Shown here piece after piece: positions 1 to 5,264 of a DNA stretch of 6,826 bases. The position numbers and the translations under genes are program-made. Each line of letters begins with the position of its first letter. The first letter of the stretch is position 1. Source of the stretch: JANQRV01 sp964533785 (GTDB taxonomy: Bacteria; Bacteroidota; Bacteroidia; Chitinophagales; Saprospiraceae); NCBI GenBank assembly GCA_964533785.1, contig CAZHNG010000352.1, positions 1-6,826 of the forward strand, read 5' to 3'. The notes below the pieces were generated by a model. It ran no database searches. It was not told the DNA's origin and saw only the letters and a program-made list of their open reading frames with translations.

Positions 1-1001
1 AGCCTACGACCGGCAATAGCATTTACGCCAATGAAACCTTTAGTTTTGAACTGCCCAAACTGGCATTTCTTTTCCCTGAAAATGAACAACGGGTCGGAAG
101 TTGGATCGTCCAAAGTATCGGATTGCATCCCAACTTTATAAAAGCAGCAGAAACACCTTTTTTTTACATAGAGAAAAGCCAGGTAAGGCGTCTGTTAAAA
201 CCCCGGTTAAAACACGCCCACAAGGGAAATTTTGGGCATGCGCTGATCATTACCGGTAGCTATGGCATGATGGGGGCTAGTGTATTGGCAGCAAGGGCCT
301 GTTTGAGAGCAGGGGTTGGACTATTGACCATGTACGTACCCAAAATCGGTTATGCTATCCTGCAAAGCATGGTTCCCGAAGCAATGACCCTTACTGATCC
401 CGACGCCAATTGTATCACCCAAATACCTGCATTGGAAAAGTTCGATACGATCGGCATCGGCTGTGGCATCGGCCAGCATCCTTATACCGTAGAAGCCGTA
501 GAAAACCTGCTGAATAATTATAATAACCCCATGGTCATTGATGCTGACGCCCTTAATATCATTTCACAGCACCCAAACTTGCTACAAAAAATTCCGGCTC
601 ACAGTATTTTAACGCCCCATCCAAAAGAATTTGCCCGGTTATTCGGAGAAACCCCAAATGACTTTGCCAGAAATGATTTGCAGCGACAGAAAGCCAAAGA
701 ATTTAATGTAATTATCGTTCTAAAAGGTGCCTACACGGCGATTGCACTTCCGGACGGCCGTTGTTATTTCAATTCTACCGGCAATCCCGGCATGGCGACC
801 GGCGGGGCAGGTGATGTCCTTACGGGAATAATTACCGGGTTGCTAGCCCAGCAATACGAACCGGCAGCAGCTGCCATCAACGGGGTTTTCATCCACGGGC
901 TTGCCGGCGACCTTGCCGCTTCAGAACTGGGCCAAAGAAGTCTATTAGCTAGTGATATCATAAAATACTTAGGAACCGCTTATCAAAATCTATCTGAGTG
1001 A
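1..1001 (+). CDS. nnr: Bifunctional NAD(P)H-hydrate epimerase / ADP-dependent NAD(P)H-hydrate dehydratase, 5' partial
   Basis: Nnr repairs hydrated NAD(P)H: the N-terminal YjeF_N domain epimerises NAD(P)HX, and the C-terminal ribokinase-like domain dehydrates the S form using ADP. The open frame runs to the left edge (first whole codon at 3), leaving 332 residues of an expected 500 or so. The first 40 or so residues (LAFLFPENE...VGSWIVQSIGLHPNFI) match the end of the epimerase domain and the linker in family members I know. The dehydratase domain follows: GNFGHALIITGSYGMMGAS from 225, VIDADALN near 535, LTPHPKEF at 609-632, VLKGAYT near 718, and GNPGMATGGAGDVL at 780-821, where the Asp at 813-815 is the probable catalytic residue. 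The family usually has GGSGD here; this copy has GGAGD. A TTG at 123 could be called as the start, but homology continues upstream of it, so the true start is outside the window. The TGA overlaps the next gene's GTG, which suggests cotranscription. Confidence 0.95.
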   Translation, partial: PTTGNSIYANETFSFELPKLAFLFPENEQRVGSWIVQSIGLHPNFIKAAETPFFYIEKSQVRRLLKPRLKHAHKGNFGHALIITGSYGMMGASVLAARACLRAGVGLLTMYVPKIGYAILQSMVPEAMTLTDPDANCITQIPALEKFDTIGIGCGIGQHPYTVEAVENLLNNYNNPMVIDADALNIISQHPNLLQKIPAHSILTPHPKEFARLFGETPNDFARNDLQRQKAKEFNVIIVLKGAYTAIALPDGRCYFNSTGNPGMATGGAGDVLTGIITGLLAQQYEPAAAAINGVFIHGLAGDLAASELGQRSLLASDIIKYLGTAYQNLSE

Positions 1002-1435
1002 ATATGCAATACGAACTCTGGGAAATCAACCTTAGTTTAATGGTCTCCTGGGCTTTATTCGGCCTGATCTGGGTTATTCAGCTTACCCATTATCCTACTT
1101 TTCAATTTATTGCCGAAGACAAATTTTCGGCTTTCCACCACCATCATACGCAATCTATCACTTTGATCGTTCTACCTTTGATGGTAACGGAGTTAGCCCT
1201 GGCTGCATGGCTGGTTTATCATTATCAATTTCGCTGGTTGGATTTAACCGTATTGATCATAGTTTTACTCATCTGGGCGAGTACGTTTTTCATTTCAGTT
1301 CCCTTGCACAATACCTTAGCTGATGGAAAAGACAGTCAAATAATAAATAAATTAGTGCAAACCAATTGGATAAGAACTTTTTTATGGACGCTGAAGGGAG
1401 TGCTGATCACTTATTTTTCATTTAAATCCTTGTAA
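998..1435 (+). CDS. Four-helix integral membrane protein of unknown function, histidine-rich loop
   Basis: I do not recognise a characterised function. The 145-residue product has four hydrophobic segments, at about 10-30, 54-74, 82-103 and 127-142, and no signal peptide apart from the first helix, so it is probably an inner-membrane protein. Polar motifs sit at the helix ends: THYP (30-33), four consecutive histidines (47-50) followed by TQS, Glu65 within helix 2, PLHN (102-105), and NWIRTFLWT (123-131). The PLHN...NWIRT pattern and four-helix layout recall DUF1772-type proteins, but that is a resemblance from memory. The histidines, with His31 and His104, could bind a metal or haem; this is inference. 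The GTG start at 998 shares GTGA with the nnr stop; ATG at 1004 is the alternative, giving a protein two residues shorter. The sirtuin gene starts 5 nt downstream, so the protein is made from the same message as two NAD-related enzymes. Confidence 0.85.
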   Translation: MNMQYELWEINLSLMVSWALFGLIWVIQLTHYPTFQFIAEDKFSAFHHHHTQSITLIVLPLMVTELALAAWLVYHYQFRWLDLTVLIIVLLIWASTFFISVPLHNTLADGKDSQIINKLVQTNWIRTFLWTLKGVLITYFSFKSL

Positions 1436-1440
1436 TAACG

Positions 1441-2133
1441 ATGAAGCAAAAAATAGTTGTCCTCACCGGAGCAGGTGTAAGCGCCGAAAGCGGCATCAAA
1501 ACTTTTCGCGATAGTAATGGGCTATGGGAAAACCATGATATCATGGAAGTTGCCTCTCCGATGGGCTGGGAGAAAAATCAGGAACTCGTTTTGAATTTCT
1601 ATAACCAACGCCGCAAGCAACTCCAAGAAGTAGAACCCAACGCGGCGCACATCAGCTTGGTTGAGCTGGAAAAACAGTTCGACGTAGTCATCGTCACCCA
1701 AAATATTGACGATCTTCACGAACGCGCCGGCAGCACCAATATTATCCACCTGCACGGTGAACTGCTTAAAGCACGCAGCACCAAAGATCCCCGGCTAACC
1801 TATAATTGGAAAGAGGATATCCATATCGGAGATACTTGCGAATTGGGCAGCCAGTTACGTCCACACATCGTCTGGTTCGGCGAAGAAGTACCCGAACTCG
1901 GGCGTGCAGCTTATGAAATTCAGGATGCAGACATAGTGGTGATCATCGGCACTTCTATGCAGGTTTATCCCGCTGCAGGATTAGTTGGTGTAGCACCGCC
2001 AGCGGCACATATCTACTATATTGACCCATTTCCCTCTATCAATTACGAATTGTCATTAAGAGATAACTTGAAGGTCATTTCAGAAAAAGCAACGATCGGA
2101 ACTCCGAAACTGCTGAGTTTGATCGGGTTGTGA
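1441..2133 (+). CDS. cobB: SIR2-family NAD-dependent protein deacylase (sirtuin, CobB-like), lacking the zinc cysteines
   Basis: Sirtuins remove acyl groups from protein lysines, consuming NAD+ and releasing nicotinamide and O-acyl-ADP-ribose. The 230-residue product has the Rossmann-type NAD motif GAGVSAESGIKTFRD (10-24), TQNIDDLHERAG (86-97), the catalytic His105 in HLHGEL, RPHIVWFGE (140-148) and IGTSMQVYPAAGL (169-181). Tyr54 and Arg57, in FYNQRR, are spaced like the Y-x-x-R pair of class III sirtuins (CobB, SIRT5), which recognises succinyl, malonyl or glutaryl lysine, so desuccinylase activity is plausible. The four zinc-ribbon cysteines expected after the catalytic His are absent: residues 106-139 contain only Cys133. 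I recall this zinc-less form from other Bacteroidota sirtuins, so it is not evidence of decay. The protein is near full length for short bacterial sirtuins. It is the last gene of the nnr operon, 5 nt after the membrane-protein stop. The symbol reflects the family; orthology to E. coli cobB is not tested. Confidence 0.93.
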   Translation: MKQKIVVLTGAGVSAESGIKTFRDSNGLWENHDIMEVASPMGWEKNQELVLNFYNQRRKQLQEVEPNAAHISLVELEKQFDVVIVTQNIDDLHERAGSTNIIHLHGELLKARSTKDPRLTYNWKEDIHIGDTCELGSQLRPHIVWFGEEVPELGRAAYEIQDADIVVIIGTSMQVYPAAGLVGVAPPAAHIYYIDPFPSINYELSLRDNLKVISEKATIGTPKLLSLIGL

Positions 2134-2191
2134 AAAAGGTACCAGACGCCAGATGTACCGCCGAATAACTTGGGGGCAAAGATTATACTCG

Positions 2192-2236
2192 CCGCTAAAG
2201 CAACACTAAGAAAAAAGAATTTTGCGTTCTCAGCGG
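2192..2236. repeat. Imperfect palindromic intergenic repeat
   Basis: CCGCT at 2192-2196 is exactly complementary to AGCGG at 2232-2236. The inner arms, A-rich on the left (AACACTAAGAAAAAA) and TTTTGCGTTCTC on the right, pair only partly. The style (CGCTAAG...AAAAAA...TTTTGCGTTCT) recalls the degenerate hairpins often scattered between genes in Bacteroidota; that is from memory. It lies between two convergent genes, so it could act as a weak bidirectional terminator, but a classic GC stem with a T-run is not seen. Confidence 0.4.
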
Positions 2237-2257
2237 TGATTGAAATAAGATCATTTT

Positions 2258-2330
2258 CGTTTATGCGTTTATCTGTTTATGAAAAAATCGCCTGAATTGA
2301 ATCAATAGATCAACAAATAAACACATCAAC
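2258..2330. repeat. Three GTTTAT units at 8-bp spacing with an inverted partner
   Basis: GTTTAT occurs at 2259-2264, 2267-2272 and 2275-2280, exactly 8 bp apart, as a short tandem repeat. The last two units (2267-2281) are the inverse of 2316-2330 (AATAAACACATCAAC) at 12 of 15 positions, with 34 nt between the arms. The gap between the convergent sirtuin and barrel genes therefore holds a second dyad-like element. No open frame of credible composition was found here. Its function is unknown; a mobile or REP-like repeat or an mRNA 3'-end structure are possible. Confidence 0.45.
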
Positions 2331-2398
2331 ATGCCAGTTTGTGAGCGCATGAATTGTTCGGCGTTCCGATTTATCAAAGTGGCTTAGTAGAGTATTAC

Positions 2399-3109
2399 CT
2401 ATCGCATATTGAAGAAGGCCGTAATTCCTCCAAACCAATACCAGTCGCCCTTGTCGGGATTTGCGGTTTCGCTGATACCGTCAAGGTAATCCGTGAAGGG
2501 CATACGCGCTCCGATATCCGCCTGTACGATCCATTTCTTACCCAAGTCTACTTTAACGCCGATACCAGAGGGTAAAGTTAGTCTGACTTTCGACTCCCCG
2601 TTTTTGATATCCTGTTCAACCGGATCGAAATCCCCGACACCGAAACCATCGGGAAATGCCGCCTGCGGATTGGTGAAAGCCATACCAAAACCTGCATAGA
2701 TGAACGGACTTACGGTAAATTGTTTTTTCCCACCTTTTAACTGACGTTTAGCTCCGAGCGGCTCGTATTCCAGAACACCTGAAATTTCCAGCAAAGAGGT
2801 ATTAAAGGCCAGGCCACGATTGGCATTTTTATGATCCCCCATTTCATCCGCATTCAGGCGGGTAAAAAAAAGGTTTCCTTTGACGGCCAGAATTTCACTA
2901 AGGTAGTTGCGGGCACCAAAACCGAGAGCAAAACTCCCTTCATTTACGGGAAAATTTGAAGAAGCAAGATCACCTTGGTAGATTCCGAGACCGAGAAAGA
3001 CACCCGCTTCCCAGTATTGAACATTACCGCCTCTTCTTTGTGCGTTAGTTAATGAAATGGAAATAAAAAAAAAGGATAGAACCAGAGTTAGTTGTACAAA
3101 TCTTTTCAT
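2399..3109 (-). CDS. Secreted outer-membrane beta-barrel protein, DUF6089-like (barrel-only paralogue)
   Basis: The 236-residue product starts with a clear Sec signal peptide (KR, hydrophobic core 7-20, TNA|Q with cleavage after Ala23). The rest is rich in alternating hydrophobic and polar strands, glycine and aromatics, as in small outer-membrane barrels. YQGDL at 44-48 and the final strand DWYWFGG from 222 match the same places in the neighbouring upstream protein (YQGDL 37-41, DWYWFGG 218-224). The pattern R-x-[YF]-L-S...F-x-x-x-L...LLE[IL]SG in the middle is also shared, so the two are tandem paralogues. The family resembles DUF6089 of Bacteroidota; no molecular function is known to me. 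This copy ends directly after the barrel (FFNMR) and has no TSP3 tail. It lies 110 nt downstream of its paralogue, with a possible promoter of its own in that gap. Confidence 0.85.
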   Translation of the reverse strand: MKRFVQLTLVLSFFFISISLTNAQRRGGNVQYWEAGVFLGLGIYQGDLASSNFPVNEGSFALGFGARNYLSEILAVKGNLFFTRLNADEMGDHKNANRGLAFNTSLLEISGVLEYEPLGAKRQLKGGKKQFTVSPFIYAGFGMAFTNPQAAFPDGFGVGDFDPVEQDIKNGESKVRLTLPSGIGVKVDLGKKWIVQADIGARMPFTDYLDGISETANPDKGDWYWFGGITAFFNMR

Positions 3110-3157
3110 GGGATATTTATCTATTGGGATTAAGAATAAAACTTAAAAATCTTATTG

Positions 3158-3165
3158 CAAAGTTA
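3158..3165 (-). promoter_or_regulatory. Candidate Bacteroidota -7 promoter box (TAACTTTG)
   Basis: Read on the minus strand the site is TAACTTTG, an exact match to the TAnnTTTG -7 consensus of Bacteroidota primary sigma factors. It would start transcription roughly 40 nt before the barrel-only gene at 3109. No good TTTG -33 box lies 19-21 nt further upstream, so the call rests on one short motif in A/T-rich DNA. Confidence 0.4.
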
Positions 3166-3219
3166 AATTTATTTTGAAAAACCCTATTTGGTAAAGAGAT
3201 TTAATTGAATTTGGTTCGG

Positions 3220-4389
3220 CTACCAGCTCAAAATCGCCCAAATCTCGGGCTGATTCAGCCACCAGTAGTTTTTCTGGTATTCGTTGAGTTCATCCAATAT
3301 ATTGGGATGTTGTAAGGCCTCCATTTCGTCTTCCAGGCTTCCGTTGGCATTCACATCAAGCAGTGGACAACCATTGCCGGCCAAAGTTCCGGCCAGGTTA
3401 GGACATTGATCAAAATGATCGGCTATTGCATCTAAATCATTATCCGGACAACCATTTGTCGCTAAAATACCATACAAGTCAGGACAATCATCCAATGCAT
3501 CCATGATTCCGTCGCTATCCTGATCCGGACAGCCGTTTAATGTATTTAATCCAAACTCCTCAGGACATAGATCATCTTTATCAATGACACCATCCCGGTC
3601 AGTATCTGGACAACCCCCCAATGCCAGCTCTCCTTTTTTATTGGGACATTCGTCCTCTTTGTCAGCAAGACCATCGAAGTCCGTATCTTTAGGAATAAAT
3701 CGTAGCCCGAGGCCGATACCACCAAACCAATACCAATCATTTTTTTCCGGATTAGCAGCTATACTCACCCCGTCAAAATAATCTTCATCGGCCATTCTGG
3801 CTCCAACTTCGATATTTACGAAAAAAGCTCTGCTTGTATTCAATTGTAATCCCCCACCAATAGGAATGGAAATACCTGATTTAGGATAATTAATACTTTG
3901 ATCCGCTTCGATCTTATCGGTAAATCCGTTACTGATGTCCGTATCAAAAGAATTGGTAGGATTCACTCGATAGCCGGCCACACCAGCAAAAACATAAGGA
4001 AAAAACTTACGGGAAGTTCTATTGCCAAGGCTATCCAATTTTGTTGCAAACGGTGACCATTCAATCGCGCCTGACAATTCAAACAGTTGACTTTCAAAAG
4101 AAAAATTCCTTCTTAATAATCCTTTTTGACTTGCATTTTCATCACTACCCGATAGTTTTCCATAAAAGAAGTCTCCCCGAATTTTTAACGAAGAAGAAAG
4201 AAAATAACGGCCGGAAAGGCCTGCAGCAAAATTGGTTTCTGATAATAAAGGAGCAGTAGTTTCCACTAAATCGCCTTGGTAGTTTGCTCCTCCTATGAAT
4301 ATACTTCCCTGCCACTTCGTTTGTGCAAACGAGCAACCGTAACCCAACAAGCAAAAAAATATTGCCAGCGCTTTCATCCTTTTTCTCAT
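3220..4389 (-). CDS. Secreted DUF6089-like beta-barrel protein with four thrombospondin type 3 calcium-binding repeats
   Basis: The 389-residue product has three parts. Residues 1-22 are a signal peptide (core 7-17, SFA|Q cleavage). Residues 23-232 are a barrel domain with YQGDL at 37-41 and the last strand DWYWFGG at 218-224, paralogous to the next gene downstream. Residues 235-342 are four TSP3 repeats, each 27 residues, beginning with a D-x-D-x-D-G-type calcium loop and carrying two cysteines (248/260, 275/287, 302/314, 329/341). A degenerate acidic loop, DVNANGSLEDE (345-355), and a Trp-rich end follow. Many Bacteroidota barrel-TSP3 proteins continue into a peptidoglycan-binding OmpA domain; here it is absent, and the 110-nt gap downstream is too short to hold a remnant. 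The fourth repeat has Ala321 where the loop Gly is expected. A role as a surface or periplasmic calcium-stabilised structural protein is inferred. The first ATG is used; Met5 is an alternative that still keeps the signal core. Confidence 0.87.
   Translation of the reverse strand: MRKRMKALAIFFCLLGYGCSFAQTKWQGSIFIGGANYQGDLVETTAPLLSETNFAAGLSGRYFLSSSLKIRGDFFYGKLSGSDENASQKGLLRRNFSFESQLFELSGAIEWSPFATKLDSLGNRTSRKFFPYVFAGVAGYRVNPTNSFDTDISNGFTDKIEADQSINYPKSGISIPIGGGLQLNTSRAFFVNIEVGARMADEDYFDGVSIAANPEKNDWYWFGGIGLGLRFIPKDTDFDGLADKEDECPNKKGELALGGCPDTDRDGVIDKDDLCPEEFGLNTLNGCPDQDSDGIMDALDDCPDLYGILATNGCPDNDLDAIADHFDQCPNLAGTLAGNGCPLLDVNANGSLEDEMEALQHPNILDELNEYQKNYWWLNQPEIWAILSW
3364..3687 (-). repeat. Four in-frame 81-bp units encoding the TSP3 repeats
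   Basis: Four consecutive 81-bp units encode residues 235-261, 262-288, 289-315 and 316-342. Each starts with Asp and ends with Gly-Cys-Pro, with no insertion or deletion between units. Similarity is clear in the protein and looser in the DNA, so this is an old duplication rather than a recent expansion. Confidence 0.85.
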
Positions 4390-4671
4390 AGTTTAATGTT
4401 TTGTTCTGCCGTCCTCAAAATGAAAGACAAATTTTGAAAGACTATAGATAGACCCTTTGTCACTTCATTATTCATGAGTAACACCGTTAGTTTTTTGCTA
4501 TTATATAAGGCGAGGAAATCTGTACGGATACAGCAGGTGGCAGATTTATATTTGGATTGAATGCTTTTTTACTTAATTCTATAAAGTAATTTTAGTAAAT
4601 ATATTTTGTCAGAGATCAAAAAAATAAGCCCTTTGTAAAATTTTCAGCGGAATTTTTAAAATCTGTCAAAC
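4390..4671. other. Noncoding stretch upstream of the TSP3 barrel gene
   Basis: This A/T-rich stretch separates the RRM gene terminator from the start of the TSP3 barrel gene, both on the minus strand. It should hold that gene's promoter and leader, but no convincing TAnnTTTG/TTTG pair was found. The only structure noticed is an imperfect dyad at 4459-4482 (GTCACTTCAT against ATGAGTAAC, one mismatch and one bulge), 70-93 nt before the start codon. No credible open frame or RNA gene is seen. Confidence 0.5.
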
Positions 4672-4704
4672 AAAAAAACCCTTGCTATTTTCCAATAGCA
4701 AGGG
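4672..4704 (-). terminator. Intrinsic terminator of the RRM gene
   Basis: CCCTTGCTATT (4679-4689) and AATAGCAAGGG (4694-4704) form a perfect 11-bp stem with a 4-nt loop. On the minus strand the stem is followed directly by seven T residues (4678-4672), the classic rho-independent layout. It lies about 30 nt after the RRM stop codon. On the plus strand the T-run is weak and displaced, so it works mainly for the minus strand. Confidence 0.93.
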
Positions 4705-4732
4705 CCTTAATTTTTATCAATACGATCGAGTA

Positions 4733-5080
4733 TTAATATCTTCTGTCATAGCTGCCACCACCGTAGCCGCCGCCGCCACCGCCACCGCGGTAACCGCCTC
4801 TTCCACCTCCTCTGTTTCCACCGAAACCACCGCGGTTTTCACGTGGTTCAGCTTTCTTGACAACGATCACTCTACCGTCCAATTCACTATCGTTAAGCTC
4901 ATCGATAGCACTCTGTCCCTCATCGTCATTGGGCATTTCTACGAATCCATAACCTTTGGATTTACCCGTAAACTTATCCATAATAATTTTAACTGAACTA
5001 ACCTCTCCAAACTCCTCGAAAACGTGTTGCAGAGCATCCTCACGAGTGTCGTAGTTTAATTTTGCTACAAAAATATTCAT
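4733..5080 (-). CDS. RRM-domain RNA-binding protein with an Arg/Gly-rich C-terminal tail
   Basis: The 115-residue protein has one RNA recognition motif: RNP2 is IFVAKL (3-8), RNP1 is KGYGFVEM (42-49) with the RNA-stacking aromatics Tyr44 and Phe46, and the fold ends near VVKKAEP (73-79). From about residue 80 the tail is almost only Gly, Arg and Tyr (RGG/GYGG repeats), ending SYDRRY. It resembles eukaryotic glycine-rich RNA-binding proteins and the RRM proteins of cyanobacteria and Bacteroidota, where such proteins are linked to post-transcriptional control of mRNA or sRNA. That role is inferred here; the target is unknown. The frame stays open upstream to an ATG at 5155, but those 25 residues are hydrophobic and outside the RRM. 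MNIFVAKL at 5080 is the family's usual start, preceded by the A/T-rich, SD-less context common in the phylum. It appears monocistronic: promoter-like box and leader hairpin upstream, strong terminator downstream. Confidence 0.94.
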   Translation of the reverse strand: MNIFVAKLNYDTREDALQHVFEEFGEVSSVKIIMDKFTGKSKGYGFVEMPNDDEGQSAIDELNDSELDGRVIVVKKAEPRENRGGFGGNRGGGRGGYRGGGGGGGYGGGSYDRRY

Positions 5081-5178
5081 AAAAATATATTTAAAATAAA
5101 AAATAAAAATGCCAATAAAAAAACGGTGTAGCAAAACTAAACTTTTGACCTGCAAAAAATTTTCATTTACTAAACCCG

Positions 5179-5192
5179 GGTGTTTTCACACC
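5179..5192 (-). promoter_or_regulatory. GAAA-tetraloop hairpin in the RRM mRNA leader
   Basis: On the minus strand GGTGT-GAAA-ACACC forms a perfect 5-bp stem closed by a GNRA tetraloop. It falls within a few nucleotides of the transcription start predicted from the -7 box at 5204-5211, and about 100 nt before the RRM start codon. It may protect the 5' end or act as a control element; this is inferred from sequence alone. Confidence 0.45.
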
Positions 5193-5196
5193 AAAA

Positions 5197-5238
5197 ACTC
5201 CTGCAAATATACTTACTATTTCAATGCCCCGCAGGAGT
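5197..5238. repeat. Inverted repeat ACTCCTGC / GCAGGAGT around the RRM promoter
   Basis: ACTCCTGC at 5197-5204 and GCAGGAGT at 5231-5238 are perfectly complementary (9 bp with the flanking A-T pair) and separated by 26 nt. On the minus strand the second arm runs into a T5 tract, so in RNA this could be a long-loop terminator for the peptidase gene ending at 5265. In DNA the arms flank the -7 box of the RRM gene and are about 34 bp apart, near three helical turns, which would also suit a protein operator. Confidence 0.5.
5204..5211 (-). promoter_or_regulatory. Candidate -7 promoter box (TATATTTG) of the RRM gene
   Basis: Read on the minus strand the site is TATATTTG, an exact match to TAnnTTTG. 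It would start transcription near 5197 and give a leader of about 115-120 nt, very A/T-rich before the start codon. No clear TTTG -33 box is present 19-21 nt upstream, where the left arm of the inverted repeat lies instead, so an activator-dependent promoter is possible. Confidence 0.5.
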
Positions 5239-5264
5239 TAATTGATTTTTTAGCGATTTTTTTA

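Noticed and set aside
123..125. TTG as the start codon of nnr
   Set aside because: The frame is open to the left edge, and the upstream residues (LAFLFPENE, VGSWIVQ) match the end of the epimerase domain, so the gene is cut by the window.
2138..2159. GGTAC...GTACC hairpin just after the sirtuin stop as a terminator
   Set aside because: The stem is only 5 bp with a 12-nt loop and no T-run follows, so it is too weak to call.
2354..2575. 73-codon plus-strand frame in the convergent gap
   Set aside because: Most of it lies opposite the 3' end of the barrel gene and it has no recognisable motif; it is best explained as a frame shadow.
4333..4335. Cys19 of the TSP3 barrel protein as a lipoprotein cysteine
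   Set aside because: The preceding residues GYG do not fit a lipobox, while SFA|Q just after gives a normal signal peptidase I site.
4459..4482. Imperfect dyad upstream of the TSP3 barrel gene as an operator
   Set aside because: It has one mismatch and one bulge in A/T-rich DNA with no promoter match beside it; noted within the gap entry but not called as a site.
4682..4996. 104-codon plus-strand frame rich in Ala, Thr and Ser
   Set aside because: It is the complement of the Gly-rich RRM tail and starts inside the terminator stem; the low-complexity composition follows from the Gly codons.
5081..5155. 25-residue N-terminal extension of the RRM protein from the ATG at 5155
   Set aside because: It would be a hydrophobic leader in front of an RNA-binding protein, comes from A/T-rich leader DNA, and RRM homologues start at the MNIFVAKL-type sequence.
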